Positions 37,692-46,868 of a stretch of DNA of 64,000 nt are shown here, in pieces. Origin of the DNA: Ruania zhangjianzhongii (GTDB lineage Bacteria > Actinomycetota > Actinomycetes > Actinomycetales > Beutenbergiaceae); the NCBI RefSeq assembly GCF_008000995.1, contig NZ_CP042828.1, positions 3,152,882-3,216,881 on the forward strand, in the 5' to 3' direction. The position numbers and the translations under genes are program-made. The notes under the pieces were generated by a model. The model saw nothing but the letters and a program-made list of their open reading frames with translations, did no database searches and was not told the origin of the DNA. Each line of letters starts with the position of its first letter. The stretch's first letter is position 1.

Positions 37692-37715
37692 GGACGGAGC
37701 GTCGGTGCTCCGTCC
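37692..37715 (-). terminator. Intercistronic hairpin between garR and gcl
   Basis: Perfect 9-bp stem GGACGGAGC/GCTCCGTCC with a 6-nt loop and no T-run. Nearby, a direct repeat of GGTGCTCAGCTGTC (two copies near 37719 and 37747) is seen. Could dampen readthrough or stabilise mRNA ends. Confidence 0.5.
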
Positions 37716-37751
37716 TGGGGTGCTCAGCTGTCGGTGTTCAGCTCTTGGTGC

Positions 37752-38633
37752 TCAGCTGTCCGTGCCGGACAGGCGGGCCACCCCTCGGTAGAGGCCGGAG
37801 TGGTCCAGGGCGCCGTCGCCGTTGACGCGAGCCGAGCCCATCAGCTGAGCCACCAGCGCCGCGGCGGGGATGGTGACCCCGGCCTCGCGTGCGGTGGAGG
37901 TCACGATGCCGAGGTCCTTGTGGTGCAGGTCGATGCGGAAACCGGGAGAGAACTCCTTGTCCAGCATCTTCTGCGCCTTTTGGTTCAGCACTGCGGAGCC
38001 GGCGAGGCCTCCGCCCAGTACCTCGACGGCGGCCGGCAGGTCGACGCCGAACGCCTCGAGGAAGACCAGTGCTTCGGAGAGCGCCTGGATGTTCGTGGCC
38101 ACGATCAGCTGGTTCGCGGCCTTCACGGTCTGCCCCGAGCCGTTCGGTCCGACGTGCACGATGGTCTTGCCGACCGCGTCGAAGACGCCCTGGGCCGCTG
38201 CGAAGTCCTCGGCCGCGCCGCCGACCATGATCGACAGCGCGCCGTTGATCGCTCCCGGTTCACCACCGGAGACCGGGGCGTCCAGGATCCGGAAACCCTT
38301 GTCCTGTGCCTCCTCGGCGAGCTCTTGGGTCACATCCGGGCGAATGGTGGAGAAGTCGATCAGCAGGGCGCCGGGCTTGGCGCTCGCGAACACACCATCG
38401 TCGGCTTGCAGCACGGCGGCGACGTCCGGGGAGTCCGGCACCATGATCGCGACGATGTCGGCGTCGGCGACCGCTTCGGCGATGCTCGCGGCCGACTTTC
38501 CGCCAGCGTCGACGAGCGGCTGGGCCTTCTCCGGGGTGCGGTTGTAGCCGACGACGTCGAAGCCGGCCTTGGTCAGGTTGACCGACATCGGGGAGCCCAT
38601 GATGCCGAGTCCGATGAATGCGATGGTGGTCAT
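37752..38633 (-). CDS. garR: 2-hydroxy-3-oxopropionate (tartronate semialdehyde) reductase
   Basis: NADH-dependent reduction of tartronate semialdehyde to glycerate. The 293-aa beta-hydroxyacid dehydrogenase has the Rossmann motif FIGLGIMGSPMSVNL, the substrate segment DAPVSGGEPGA and the catalytic-Lys region GSGQTVKAANQLIV. Between hyi and gcl, as expected for the glycerate pathway. Confidence 0.93.
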   Translation of the reverse strand: MTTIAFIGLGIMGSPMSVNLTKAGFDVVGYNRTPEKAQPLVDAGGKSAASIAEAVADADIVAIMVPDSPDVAAVLQADDGVFASAKPGALLIDFSTIRPDVTQELAEEAQDKGFRILDAPVSGGEPGAINGALSIMVGGAAEDFAAAQGVFDAVGKTIVHVGPNGSGQTVKAANQLIVATNIQALSEALVFLEAFGVDLPAAVEVLGGGLAGSAVLNQKAQKMLDKEFSPGFRIDLHHKDLGIVTSTAREAGVTIPAAALVAQLMGSARVNGDGALDHSGLYRGVARLSGTDS

Positions 38634-38675
38634 AGCACAGTCCTTACAGAGGGTGGGGGCGGCGGCCGGGTGGGG

Positions 38676-39488
38676 TCAGTGTGCGGAGCGCTGCTCGCGC
38701 GGGAGCCAGGCGAACGGGTCCGCCTGGGAAGCCGGCGTGGCGGGCTTGTACTCCAAGCCGAACCAGCCGGTGTAGCCGCCGGTGAGCAGGTCCTGGGTCC
38801 AGCGTGCGATCGGGGCCTCACCGGTGCCGGGCTGGTCGCGGCCGGGAGCGTCGGCGATCTGCACGTGCGCGATCCGGCTCGCATAGGCCGCACGGGCAGC
38901 GTCGACGTCGTCACCGTTGGTGGCGAGGTGGTAGACGTCGAAGAGCAGGCCGATATTGGCCTCCCCGGCCCGGTCGATCGCGGCGACCGCATCGCCGGCG
39001 GTCTTCAGCGGGTAGCTGGGGGTGCCGGAGACCGGCTCCACCAGCACTGTGCCGTCGATCCGGGCGACCGCCTGGGCGGCGAGCGCGAGGTTCTCGGCGC
39101 CGAGCTCGTCCTGCTCGGCCGGGGCCACGCCGTCGATCCGGTTCCCGTAGAGGGCGTTGAAGCCGTTGCAGCCGGTGCGCTCACCGATGGCGGTGACCGC
39201 ATCCAGGTTCGCCCGGAACTGCGCCGACCGCTCCGGCCAGGACACCAGACCACGGTCCCCACCGGGCATGTCACCGGCGTTGAAGTTCAGCCCGGTCAGC
39301 TCGACGCCGGCGTCGGCGATCGCGGACACGAACGCGTCCACGTCCTCTGGCTCCGGCGTGGAGGTCGGGAACGGCCACCAGAACTCCACCCCGTCGAAGC
39401 CGGCGGCACGGGCAGCGGCCGGACGCTCCAGCAGGGGCAGGTCGGTGAGCAGGATCGAACAGTTCACCGTGTAGCGGGCGTTGGTCAC
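38676..39488 (-). CDS. hyi: Hydroxypyruvate isomerase
   Basis: Interconverts hydroxypyruvate and tartronate semialdehyde. The 270-aa AP-endonuclease-2-type TIM barrel has YTVNCSILLTDLPLLERPAAA at the start, FDGVEFWWPFP and metal-ligand segments VLVEPVSG, GLLFDVYHLA and HVQIADAPGRDQPGTGE. The start is GTG 39488, 5 nt after AAGGAGG. First gene of the glyoxylate/allantoin run; operators lie 33-70 nt upstream. Confidence 0.92.
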   Translation of the reverse strand: MTNARYTVNCSILLTDLPLLERPAAARAAGFDGVEFWWPFPTSTPEPEDVDAFVSAIADAGVELTGLNFNAGDMPGGDRGLVSWPERSAQFRANLDAVTAIGERTGCNGFNALYGNRIDGVAPAEQDELGAENLALAAQAVARIDGTVLVEPVSGTPSYPLKTAGDAVAAIDRAGEANIGLLFDVYHLATNGDDVDAARAAYASRIAHVQIADAPGRDQPGTGEAPIARWTQDLLTGGYTGWFGLEYKPATPASQADPFAWLPREQRSAH

Positions 39489-39521
39489 GTCGGCCTCCTT
39501 GTTCGGATCAGGTCCATGATG

Positions 39522-39557
39522 TTCCGTATTGCGGAAGTTATTTTCTACTAAATGAAA
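39522..39557. promoter_or_regulatory. IclR-type operator(s) before hyi
   Basis: TTCCGTATTGCGGAA (39522-39536), a perfect palindrome of 5-bp arms, followed by a weaker site, TTCTACTAAATGAAA (39543-39557). Same motif as at malate synthase, malic enzyme and uraD. Located in the hyi promoter region, upstream of GTG 39488. Confidence 0.75.
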
Positions 39558-39582
39558 GAGTACGGGAGAAGGTGGACCATCG

Positions 39583-40821
39583 TCAACCGGTGTGGCCCAG
39601 CAGACGGCGCAGGGCACTCACCTCGAAGGGCACCTCGCTCCCGCGGACCGCACCGCAGTCCAGGCCGCGGAGCAGGAAGCCGGCCATCGCCTTCGCCGTC
39701 GCTGGTTCGTCCAGGACCGCACCACCGGTGTTGTTCAGGTAGTTCTCCAGCCGGAGCAGCACATCGGCGAGGCCGCCGCGGAAGAAGGCATAGGTGGCCG
39801 CATATCGGCTGGGCAGCTGGGCCGGGTGCATATCCCAGCCTTGATAGAACCCGCGCCGCAGCGAGCGCATCACCAGTCGCCCGTGCAGCGCCCAGGCCGC
39901 GTCCACCTCGTCCTGCTCCCCCACCGGCAGCACATTGGTGGACCCGTCGGAGAGCCGCACTCCCGTCCCGGCGGCACTGACCTGCATCACCTGCTTGGCG
40001 AAGTCCGCGGCCGGGTGCTCCATCGACTGGTAGGCGGCAGCGATCCCGAGCGAGGCGCTGTAGTCGTAGGTGCCGTAGGGCATCCCGGTCACTCGGCCCG
40101 CACCGGCGGCGATCATCGGCCCGATCAGCGCAGAGCCCTCGGGTCCGAGGACTGCCTGAGGGGTCTCCACCTGGATCTCGAAACCGAGCCGCCCGTTCGG
40201 CAGCCCGAGCGGACCTTCGAGGGCCTCCAGGGCGAGCACCATAGCCTGCACCTGCGCCACGGCGGTGACCTTGGGCAGCGTGAGGACCAGACCGTCCGGG
40301 AGCCCGCCGGAGGCGAGCCCGGTGACGAACGACTCCAGGGTGCGCAGCCCCCGCGCGCGCGTATCCGGCTCCAGGCACTTGAACCGGATTCCGAGAAATG
40401 GGGGTGCCGTCCCGGCCGCCTGGGCGGTACCGATCGCAGCGACGGCGGCAGCGACAGCGGCGTCCTCCGCGTCGTCGCCGCGGTCGCCGTAGCCGTCCTC
40501 GAAGTCGATCCGCAGATCCTCCACCGGCTCCCGGGCGAGCTTGTCCAGCACCAGCTGACCGATCGTGGCCACCTCCGACTCGTCGGAGACCAGACCGTGT
40601 ACCTGGAGCAGGTGGCCGATACCCCCGCCCTGCTCGACCGCCTCGAGCGCCTGCGCCCCCCAGCGGGCGGGCAGGTCGGCATCGAAGGTATCGGCGGGAA
40701 CGTAGACCGAGTGCACCGGCTGGCGCCCGGCCGCCTCCCCCGGATAGCGAGCGGCGGTGGTGGCATCCGAGTCGGTCAGCAACGCTTCGATCCGGTCCCG
40801 GATACCGTCCAGCGCCGCCAT
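39583..40821 (-). CDS. DUF6986-family aldolase (HpcH/HpaI or citrate-lyase-like)
   Basis: 412 aa. A TIM-barrel aldolase of the citrate lyase beta/HpcH superfamily is suggested by RIDFEDGYGDRGDD, LGIRFKCLEP, LTLPKVTAVAQV and FEIQVETPQAVLG, with acidic metal ligands. The exact reaction is unknown. It follows malic enzyme (start overlaps its stop), lies in the predicted glyoxylate regulon and is transcribed toward hyi. A glyoxylate-forming or -using lyase is plausible. ATG 40821 follows GGAGG. Confidence 0.75.
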   Translation of the reverse strand: MAALDGIRDRIEALLTDSDATTAARYPGEAAGRQPVHSVYVPADTFDADLPARWGAQALEAVEQGGGIGHLLQVHGLVSDESEVATIGQLVLDKLAREPVEDLRIDFEDGYGDRGDDAEDAAVAAAVAAIGTAQAAGTAPPFLGIRFKCLEPDTRARGLRTLESFVTGLASGGLPDGLVLTLPKVTAVAQVQAMVLALEALEGPLGLPNGRLGFEIQVETPQAVLGPEGSALIGPMIAAGAGRVTGMPYGTYDYSASLGIAAAYQSMEHPAADFAKQVMQVSAAGTGVRLSDGSTNVLPVGEQDEVDAAWALHGRLVMRSLRRGFYQGWDMHPAQLPSRYAATYAFFRGGLADVLLRLENYLNNTGGAVLDEPATAKAMAGFLLRGLDCGAVRGSEVPFEVSALRRLLGHTG

Positions 40822-42272
40822 CACTCCTCCCCTGCGCCGAGCGGCAGTGCGCCGGTGAACGGCGCCGGCTCGCCGGAAGCCTCCCGTTCGGCGCGGACCA
40901 CCTCGACCACAGCCCGGGCCACCGCCTTGGCTACCGAGGGATCGAACACGCTCGGGATGATGAACGAGGCGTTCCGCTCGGAGTCGCTCACCGTACCGGC
41001 GATCGCCACTGCAGTCGCGCGCAGCACCTGGTCGTTGATCGAGCGGGCGCGTGCGTCCAGCAGGCCGCGGAACAGGCCGGGGAAGGCAAGCACATTGTTG
41101 ATCTGGTTCGGATAGTCGCTCCGGCCGGTGGCGACGACGGCGGCGTGCTGGGCAGCATCCAGCGGGTCCACCTCGGGCGTGGGGTTAGCCAGAGCGAAGA
41201 CGATCGCCTCCTCGGCCATCGTGGCGATGTCGCCGCCGGTGAGGATGTTGCCGGCAGAGACGCCGATGAACACGTCAGCGCCGGCCAGACCTTCTTGCAG
41301 AGTGCCGGAGAAGCCGTCGGCGTTGGTGTTCTCGGCGATCCACTGGCGGTGCTCATCTTCATAGCCGTGGTCGGCGGTGATCGCCCCGCGGCTCCCGAAG
41401 CCGATGATGTCGCTCGCGCCCTGGGCCTGCAGCAACCGAATGATCGCCGATCCCGCTGCGCCGACCCCGGAGACCACGATCTTCACGTCCGCGAGGGACT
41501 TGCCGACCACTTTGAGCGCATTGATCAGCGCTGCCAGGACCACGATCGCCGTCCCGTGCTGGTCGTCATGGAAGATCGGGATGTCCAGCTCGGCCCGCAG
41601 CCGTCGTTCGATCTCGAAGCACCGCGGGGCGGAGATGTCTTCCAGGTTCACCCCGCCATAGGCCGGGGCGATCGCTTTGACCGTGCGGATGATCTCCTCG
41701 GTATCGGTGGTGTCCAGCGCGACCGGCCAGGCGTCCACACCCCCGAACTGCTTGAACAGCGCAGCCTTGCCCTCCATCACCGGCATGGAGGCCTCCGGGC
41801 CGATGTCGCCCAGGCCGAGGACGGCGGTGCCGTCGGTGACCACGGCCACCGTGTTGCGCTTGATGGTCAGCCGCCGGGCGTCCTCGGGCCGGTCGGCGAT
41901 CGCCAGGCACACCCGGGCTACCCCAGGGGTATAGGCACGGGAGAGGTCGTCGCGGTGGCGCAGGTTGACCTTCGGCCGGACTTCGAGCTTGCCGCCCAGG
42001 TGGAGCAGGAAGGTGGCATCGGAGACGTGCCGCACCGTCGCGCCGTCCACCTCGTCGATCCGCTCCCGAATCTCCTGCACGTGCGCCTCGTCACGCGCGT
42101 TCGCCGAGATATCGACCACCATCTGGGTGTCGGTGGACTCCACCACGTCCACGGCGGTGACCGCCGCGCCGGTCGCACCCACGGTGGCGACGATATCGGT
42201 GGTGGTGTGCGGCCCTGTCGGAGCTCCGATCCTGAGGGTGATCGAGTAGCTGGGCCCGGGGATTGCTGCCAT
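40821..42272 (-). CDS. NAD(P)-dependent malic enzyme with N-terminal ACT domain
   Basis: 483 aa. Residues 5-80 are an ACT-like domain ([27 protein letters not shown]). The malic enzyme follows: [32 protein letters not shown], the metal and substrate region [13 protein letters not shown], the NAD motif [12 protein letters not shown] and NPTPEVDP. It converts malate to pyruvate, completing glyoxylate use through malate synthase. ATG 42272 starts the ACT domain; the frame continues upstream without support. Divergent from the IclR gene with an operator between. Confidence 0.9.
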   Translation of the reverse strand: MAAIPGPSYSITLRIGAPTGPHTTTDIVATVGATGAAVTAVDVVESTDTQMVVDISANARDEAHVQEIRERIDEVDGATVRHVSDATFLLHLGGKLEVRPKVNLRHRDDLSRAYTPGVARVCLAIADRPEDARRLTIKRNTVAVVTDGTAVLGLGDIGPEASMPVMEGKAALFKQFGGVDAWPVALDTTDTEEIIRTVKAIAPAYGGVNLEDISAPRCFEIERRLRAELDIPIFHDDQHGTAIVVLAALINALKVVGKSLADVKIVVSGVGAAGSAIIRLLQAQGASDIIGFGSRGAITADHGYEDEHRQWIAENTNADGFSGTLQEGLAGADVFIGVSAGNILTGGDIATMAEEAIVFALANPTPEVDPLDAAQHAAVVATGRSDYPNQINNVLAFPGLFRGLLDARARSINDQVLRATAVAIAGTVSDSERNASFIIPSVFDPSVAKAVARAVVEVVRAEREASGEPAPFTGALPLGAGEE

Positions 42273-42308
42273 GACTGCCGTCCAATCTCTCAATACGTGG
42301 AGTACTGT

Positions 42309-42323
42309 TTCCGCTATCAGGAA
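42309..42323. promoter_or_regulatory. IclR-type operator between malic enzyme and iclR
   Basis: TTCCGCTATCAGGAA, one of five related 15-bp sites in the island. It lies 37 bp upstream of the malic enzyme start and 102 bp upstream of the regulator start, so both may be controlled. Confidence 0.7.
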
Positions 42324-42424
42324 TACTAGGTGATCGTAGTGCGGGAGCAACCTACGCGGAACCCTGATCCTCGGCGGGTCGGGTGCGAGACCGTAAGATC
42401 ACTCGGGAGGAAAGGGAATTCCGG

Positions 42425-43198
42425 ATGACAGACATCGAGACCGAGGCGAAGCCGCGAACCGGCGGCGTGCAGTCGGTGGATCGCGCCATCGACCTGCTGG
42501 AGCTGCTCGCCGACGCCGGCGGGGAGTCCACGCTGAGCGAGCTCGCCGGCCGGACGGCGCTGCCGCTGCCGACGATCCACCGGTTGATGCGTACTCTGCT
42601 GGCCCGCGGCTACGTGCGCCAGCTGCCGTCCCGGCGCTACACGCTGGGGCCACGGCTGATCCGCCTCGGGGACGCCGCATCCCGGCAGTTCGGCGCTGAC
42701 GCCCGCCCGTACCTCGCCCGACTCGCGGACGAGCTCGGTGAGAGTGCGAACCTGGCGATCATCGACCGCGATATGGCGGTGTACGTGGCCCAGGCCTCCT
42801 CGACCCGGTCGATGCGGATGTTCACGGAGGTGGGCCGGCGGGTGTTCACCCACTCCACCGGAGTCGGCAAGGCGATCCTCGCCCAGCTGCCCGATCCCGC
42901 GGTACAGGACATCGTCACCCGGGCGGGAATGCCCGCGGCGACCTCGAAGAGCATCGACGCCGTTCCCGAGCTGCTCGCCGAGCTGGACCGGATCCGGGAG
43001 CGAGGCTACGCCGTCGACGACGGTGAGCAGGAGATCGGGGTGCGCTGTTTCGCGGTGCCGGTGCTCGGCGCCCCGACCCCGACCGCACTGTCCATCTCCG
43101 GACCCGACGCCCGGGTCACGCTCGAGTTCGGCGACCATGCGGTGCCCGTGCTGCAGGAGATCGCGGGCGATATCGCCGATCTGCTCCGGGCCGGCTGA
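42425..43198 (+). CDS. IclR-family regulator of glyoxylate/ureide genes (AllR-like)
   Basis: 257 aa. The winged HTH is QSVDRAIDLLELLADAGGESTLSELAGRTALPLPTIHRLMRTL, followed by YTLGPRLIRLG. The effector domain includes the IclR hallmarks VFTHSTGVGKAILAQLP and RGYAVDDGEQEIGVRCFAVPV. Central position in the purine/glyoxylate island and the shared palindrome make it the likely regulator of all those operons, with glyoxylate or allantoin as candidate effector (inference from AllR/GclR). ATG 42425 follows GGAGGAAAGGG. Confidence 0.88.
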   Translation: MTDIETEAKPRTGGVQSVDRAIDLLELLADAGGESTLSELAGRTALPLPTIHRLMRTLLARGYVRQLPSRRYTLGPRLIRLGDAASRQFGADARPYLARLADELGESANLAIIDRDMAVYVAQASSTRSMRMFTEVGRRVFTHSTGVGKAILAQLPDPAVQDIVTRAGMPAATSKSIDAVPELLAELDRIRERGYAVDDGEQEIGVRCFAVPVLGAPTPTALSISGPDARVTLEFGDHAVPVLQEIAGDIADLLRAG

Positions 43199-43276
43199 GC
43201 CGAACGAGCGGGCACACCCGCTACTGACCGAGCCAGTCTCGATCGCTGTAGGAGGCACGCGCCCGCTCCGTTCGGC
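43199..43276. terminator. Long inverted repeat between convergent iclR and urate permease genes
   Basis: GCCGAACG-A-GCGGGC (43199-43213) pairs with GCCCGC-TC-CGTTCGGC (43261-43276), giving 14 pairs with a small mismatch and a 47-nt loop. It lies immediately after the iclR stop and just beyond the permease stop. Confidence 0.55.
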
Positions 43277-43285
43277 CCGACCCGA

Positions 43286-44845
43286 TCAGTGCTTCGGATC
43301 CTCGGTCCGTTCGATGACGCGTTGGACGTCGTCGTCCGAGGCGATCTCGCCGGACTCGACGGCCTCGGTGACCGCGATCGCCTGCTCCTTGGTCACGATC
43401 GGGACCGGCGCACCGTCCGCCCGGACGAGTTTGCCGTCCTCGACGTGGTCGCCCTCGGCAAGCCGCTGGAACTGCTTCTTCGTGATCACCCGGCCTGTCC
43501 CGGCGGCGAACACCGACGGCTGGTCCGGCGTCCCGGCCCTCAGGTGGTTGAACAACAGGTTCAGCGTGACCGCCATCAGGGTCGCCGCCGAGATCCCGGA
43601 GCCGAGGATCACCTGCACCCAGCTCGGGAACTGGTCGTAGAGGCCCTCGACCACTTCGGGCAGGACCCCGAAGGAGATCGCGACCGCCACGATGATGAGG
43701 TTCATGTTGCCCTCGTACTTCACCGCGGCGAGGGTGCGGATACCCGCTGCGGCCACCGAGCCGAAGAGCACCACACCCGCACCACCGAGCACCGGCAGCG
43801 GTACGGCCGCCACGACGTCACCGATCACCGGCAGCAGCCCCATCACCACCAGGATTCCTCCCCCGGTGGCGACCACGAACCGGGACTTGATCCCGGTGAT
43901 GGCTACCAGACCGACGTTCTGCGCGAACGCCGACTGGGTGAAGCTGTTGAAGACCGGCGAGACCGCCGACGCTGCCATATCGGCCCGCAGGCCGGCGGCG
44001 ATCCGCTTCGAGTCCACCTTGGTGTCCACGATCTCCCCGAGGGCGATCATGTCCGCGGTGCTCTCGGTGAAGGTCACGATCACCACGATGAGCATCGAGA
44101 TGATGGCCGCGAGCTCGAAGCTCGGCGCGCCGAAGGCGAACGGTGTGGGTATCGCCACCGCCCCGCTCTGCCCCACGTCGGAGAAGTCGGTGAGCCCGAG
44201 GAGGGCGGCCACCACGGTGCCGACGACGATCGCGATCAGGATGGACAGCCGGGAGATGGTCGCGATCCCGACCTTGCTCAGCAGCAGCACGAGCACGAGC
44301 GTTCCGGCCGCGAGGGCGAGGTTGCTGGGGTCACCCCATCTCTCCGATCCTTCCCCGCCCATCGCCCAGCCGCCGGCCACTGGCAGCAGGCTCAGCCCGA
44401 TGGTGGCGATGACGGTCCCGGTCACCACCGGTGGGAAGAACCGGATGATCTTGGCGAAGAACGGAGCGAGCAGGACGCCGATTGCTGCCGCGACGATCAC
44501 CGAACCGAAGATCGTGGTGATATCGCTCCCGCCGCTGAGGATCGCCAGCACGGTGGCCACGTTGGCGAAGGACACACCCTGCACCAGCGGCAGCTGAGAG
44601 CCGAAGAACGGAATACCGAGGGTCTGCAGAACCGTGGCCAGTCCGGACATGAACAGGCAGGAGGCGATCAGCAGGCTGATGCCGGCCGAGTCCAGACCTG
44701 CGGCGTTCCCGACGATCAGCGGGACGGCGATGATCCCGCCGTACATGGTGAGCACGTGTTGCATGCCGTAGGCGAGGTTCGCCCCGATGCCCAGGCGCGC
44801 ATCCTCCGGGCGCTTGCCCTTCGGGAGTTCGACTGCGGTCGTCAT
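43286..44845 (-). CDS. NCS2-family urate/xanthine permease
   Basis: 519 aa, about 12-14 membrane segments. NCS2 hallmarks: AYGMQHVLTMYGGIIAVPL at the start, LPLVQGVSFANVATV, TGTVIATIGLSLLPVA, the motif with FTESTADMIALGEI and NSFTQSAFAQNVGLVAITG. The extended hydrophilic C-terminal tail (about 75 residues) is unusual. Last gene of uraD-uraH-uox-permease, which argues for urate as substrate; xanthine is also possible. Confidence 0.9.
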   Translation of the reverse strand: MTTAVELPKGKRPEDARLGIGANLAYGMQHVLTMYGGIIAVPLIVGNAAGLDSAGISLLIASCLFMSGLATVLQTLGIPFFGSQLPLVQGVSFANVATVLAILSGGSDITTIFGSVIVAAAIGVLLAPFFAKIIRFFPPVVTGTVIATIGLSLLPVAGGWAMGGEGSERWGDPSNLALAAGTLVLVLLLSKVGIATISRLSILIAIVVGTVVAALLGLTDFSDVGQSGAVAIPTPFAFGAPSFELAAIISMLIVVIVTFTESTADMIALGEIVDTKVDSKRIAAGLRADMAASAVSPVFNSFTQSAFAQNVGLVAITGIKSRFVVATGGGILVVMGLLPVIGDVVAAVPLPVLGGAGVVLFGSVAAAGIRTLAAVKYEGNMNLIIVAVAISFGVLPEVVEGLYDQFPSWVQVILGSGISAATLMAVTLNLLFNHLRAGTPDQPSVFAAGTGRVITKKQFQRLAEGDHVEDGKLVRADGAPVPIVTKEQAIAVTEAVESGEIASDDDVQRVIERTEDPKH

Positions 44846-44878
44846 GGTCTCTCCTTTGAGATGGTGGTCGACTGCTGA

Positions 44879-45811
44879 TCAGGTGAAGGACGGGATCGTG
44901 GTCCAGGCCAGCTCGCTCGGGGTAGTGCCCTTGCGGACGACCTCGCTGGTGATGTCCCCGTACGGCCGGTCGGCCGCGTAGAAGACGACGTTCGGGTTGT
45001 CCTGGCCGAACGGGTCCAGATCGACGACGAAGTGGTGGTTGTTCGGGCACTGTAGCCGGACGGTGTTGATCTCCGGGTGGGTATCGATGATCCGTGCGCT
45101 GATCGCCCACATCGTGTTCTGCAGCGCCATCGAGAACCGCTCGGCGAACTCGCTGAGGATGATGTGCCGGATCGAGTCGAAGATCCCGTCCCAGTCGGCG
45201 TCGAGAGTGTTGTACTCCCACCAGGCGGAGACGTCGGTGGACATCACCCGGTCGGTGGTCTCGGCCAGCGTGGTGTACGTGCCCTTCGGGTAGCCGACGA
45301 ACGCCGAGCCCGAGGACTTCAGCACCGTCAGCTCCTTCAGCCCGGCGACGACCTTGAAGTCCTCGCCGGCAGCCTGGACCACGGCGTAACGCTCCTCCTT
45401 GCCCTTGCGGACGAAGGAGAAGTCGTGCGGGCCGTTGTCCCCGACGATCCGGTCCCACTCGACCTTCATGACCTCCCAGCGACCGCCGTCGACGATCTCC
45501 GGCCACTCCGCGTACATGAAGCGGCCGAACTTGAGTGCGAACTCCTCGGGAGTGCCCACGCCGTCGCGAGCGAGGGAGAAGGTGAGGTTCTTCTGCGTGT
45601 CCGTGGCGACGCAGGTGGAGTTGTCTCCGTGGGTGTAGATGCGGTCCAGGTCGCCCCGGATCGCCGAGGAGACGGTGTAGTCGGTGATGTGGTGGACCGA
45701 GCCCTCCCGTTCGACCCGGACGAGGTGGACCCCGCCCTTGCCGTGCGAGGCGGCATGCATCTCGGCGTTCTCGCTGGTCAGTTCTCGGGGGGTGGTGTCG
45801 ACGCTGGTCAT
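44879..45811 (-). CDS. uox: Uricase (factor-independent urate hydroxylase)
   Basis: Oxidises urate to 5-hydroxyisourate without cofactor. The 310-aa tunnel-fold protein has the catalytic region DRIYTHGDNSTCVATDTQKN, FALKFGRFMY, the second-domain TDRVMSTDVSAWWEY and the conserved LQCPNNHHFVVDL. No C-terminal peroxisomal signal (bacterial). Cotranscribed with uraD and uraH. Confidence 0.96.
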   Translation of the reverse strand: MTSVDTTPRELTSENAEMHAASHGKGGVHLVRVEREGSVHHITDYTVSSAIRGDLDRIYTHGDNSTCVATDTQKNLTFSLARDGVGTPEEFALKFGRFMYAEWPEIVDGGRWEVMKVEWDRIVGDNGPHDFSFVRKGKEERYAVVQAAGEDFKVVAGLKELTVLKSSGSAFVGYPKGTYTTLAETTDRVMSTDVSAWWEYNTLDADWDGIFDSIRHIILSEFAERFSMALQNTMWAISARIIDTHPEINTVRLQCPNNHHFVVDLDPFGQDNPNVVFYAADRPYGDITSEVVRKGTTPSELAWTTIPSFT

Positions 45812-45824
45812 GGCAGTCTTCCTT

Positions 45825-46163
45825 TCAGCTTCCGCGGTAGGTGGTGTAGGCGAACGGGCTCAGCAGTACCGGCACGTGGTAGTGCTTCTGGTCGGAGTCG
45901 ACGGCGAAGGTCACCGTGATCTCCGGGTAGAAGGTAGCTGTGCCGGTGGCAGCGAAGTAGTCGGCGACGGCGAAGGTGAGCCGGTAGGTACCGGAAGCCA
46001 GCCGCTCGGGACCCAGCTGTGCGATCCGACCGTCGTCGTTGGTGGTGCCGGTGGCGATCTCAGTCCAACCGGCCCCGTCCTTGTGCTCGAGCAGGACGTC
46101 GATCCCGGTGGCCGGGTGGCCGGCGGACGCGTCCAGTACGTGCGTGGTCAGGTGGGAGGTCAT
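45825..46163 (-). CDS. uraH: 5-hydroxyisourate hydrolase (transthyretin-like)
   Basis: Hydrolyses HIU to OHCU. 112 aa, ending with the diagnostic YRGS tetrapeptide. The N-terminal TTHVLDASAGHPATGI carries the active-site His8; Arg is in TYRLTFAV. The ATG overlaps the uraD stop (TGATG). Confidence 0.96.
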   Translation of the reverse strand: MTSHLTTHVLDASAGHPATGIDVLLEHKDGAGWTEIATGTTNDDGRIAQLGPERLASGTYRLTFAVADYFAATGTATFYPEITVTFAVDSDQKHYHVPVLLSPFAYTTYRGS

Positions 46164-46654
46164 CAGCTCAGGGCTCCTCTCAGCCGGAGGGCAGCGATCT
46201 CGCGGAGCTGCTCCGCTGCGATCCGGCGTTCGTGATCAGGGGTGTGGGTCACTCGCTGCTCCAGCGAGTCAAGGATCTCCTCGGCGCTTCGGCCGGCAGC
46301 GCGAATGAGGAAGACGTGTCCGAACTTCGCCTCGTAGGCGGCGTTTCCCTCGGTCAGCCGGGTCTGGGTGTCGGCATCGGCCGAGACTCCGGACTGTTCG
46401 CGGCGAGACATCTGCGCATCGGTGTGTTCGCCCTGGGCGCGCTCACCGATGCGCGGGTGACGCGCCAGTGCCGAGTCGACCTCGGCGTCGGTCCAGGGAT
46501 TGGCGCGCTGCTGCGCCGCGTCGACAGCCTCGTCGATGCTGGCATACGGACGGCCCGCGACGACCGCCTCGACCCACCGCTCGACGTGGGCGCAGGCGCG
46601 CACCAGCTCGGCGGCCTGATCGGCCGGTGCAGTGTTGAAGTCCGTCAGCTCCAT
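46163..46654 (-). CDS. uraD: OHCU decarboxylase
   Basis: Decarboxylates OHCU to (S)-allantoin. The 163-aa alpha-helical protein has the conserved HPRIGE motif (LARHPRIGERAQGEHT), the SxxEQSG region (SRREQSGV), and KFGHVFLIRAAGRSAEEIL. ATG 46654 is preferred because AGGG lies 7 nt upstream; an ATG 6 nt earlier is too close to it. First gene of the urate operon; an operator lies about 105 bp upstream. Confidence 0.94.
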   Translation of the reverse strand: MELTDFNTAPADQAAELVRACAHVERWVEAVVAGRPYASIDEAVDAAQQRANPWTDAEVDSALARHPRIGERAQGEHTDAQMSRREQSGVSADADTQTRLTEGNAAYEAKFGHVFLIRAAGRSAEEILDSLEQRVTHTPDHERRIAAEQLREIAALRLRGALS

Positions 46655-46757
46655 TGCCATACCCTCATGCTTCTGGACGCCGCATGGACGTCCGAACTCG
46701 ACTCGAATTCTTCCGTCCACATGAGCGTGCTACACCGGGATGGCTTCCTCGGAGAGT

Positions 46758-46772
46758 TTCCGTCAAGTGGAA
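46758..46772. promoter_or_regulatory. IclR-type operator upstream of uraD
   Basis: TTCCGTCAAGTGGAA inside the perfect inverted repeat GTTTCC/GGAAAC. It matches the ends of the sites at hyi, malic enzyme and malate synthase. The 350-nt stretch 46655-47004 contains this site, a nearby TTCTAGAA, and the inverted repeat at 46869-46932, but no gene. Confidence 0.7.
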
Positions 46773-46868
46773 ACAAACTTCTAGAATGCAGACGCTAGGC
46801 CATACTCGGTGACGATGTCAAGAGAGTACTGACAAGTAGTGACGCGCGCTCGGCGTCCCGCCAGGCAT

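Noticed and set aside
43286-44845. Uracil permease (uraA) of pyrimidine salvage
   Set aside because: It belongs to the same superfamily, but it is the last gene of the uricase operon, so urate or xanthine is the better substrate.
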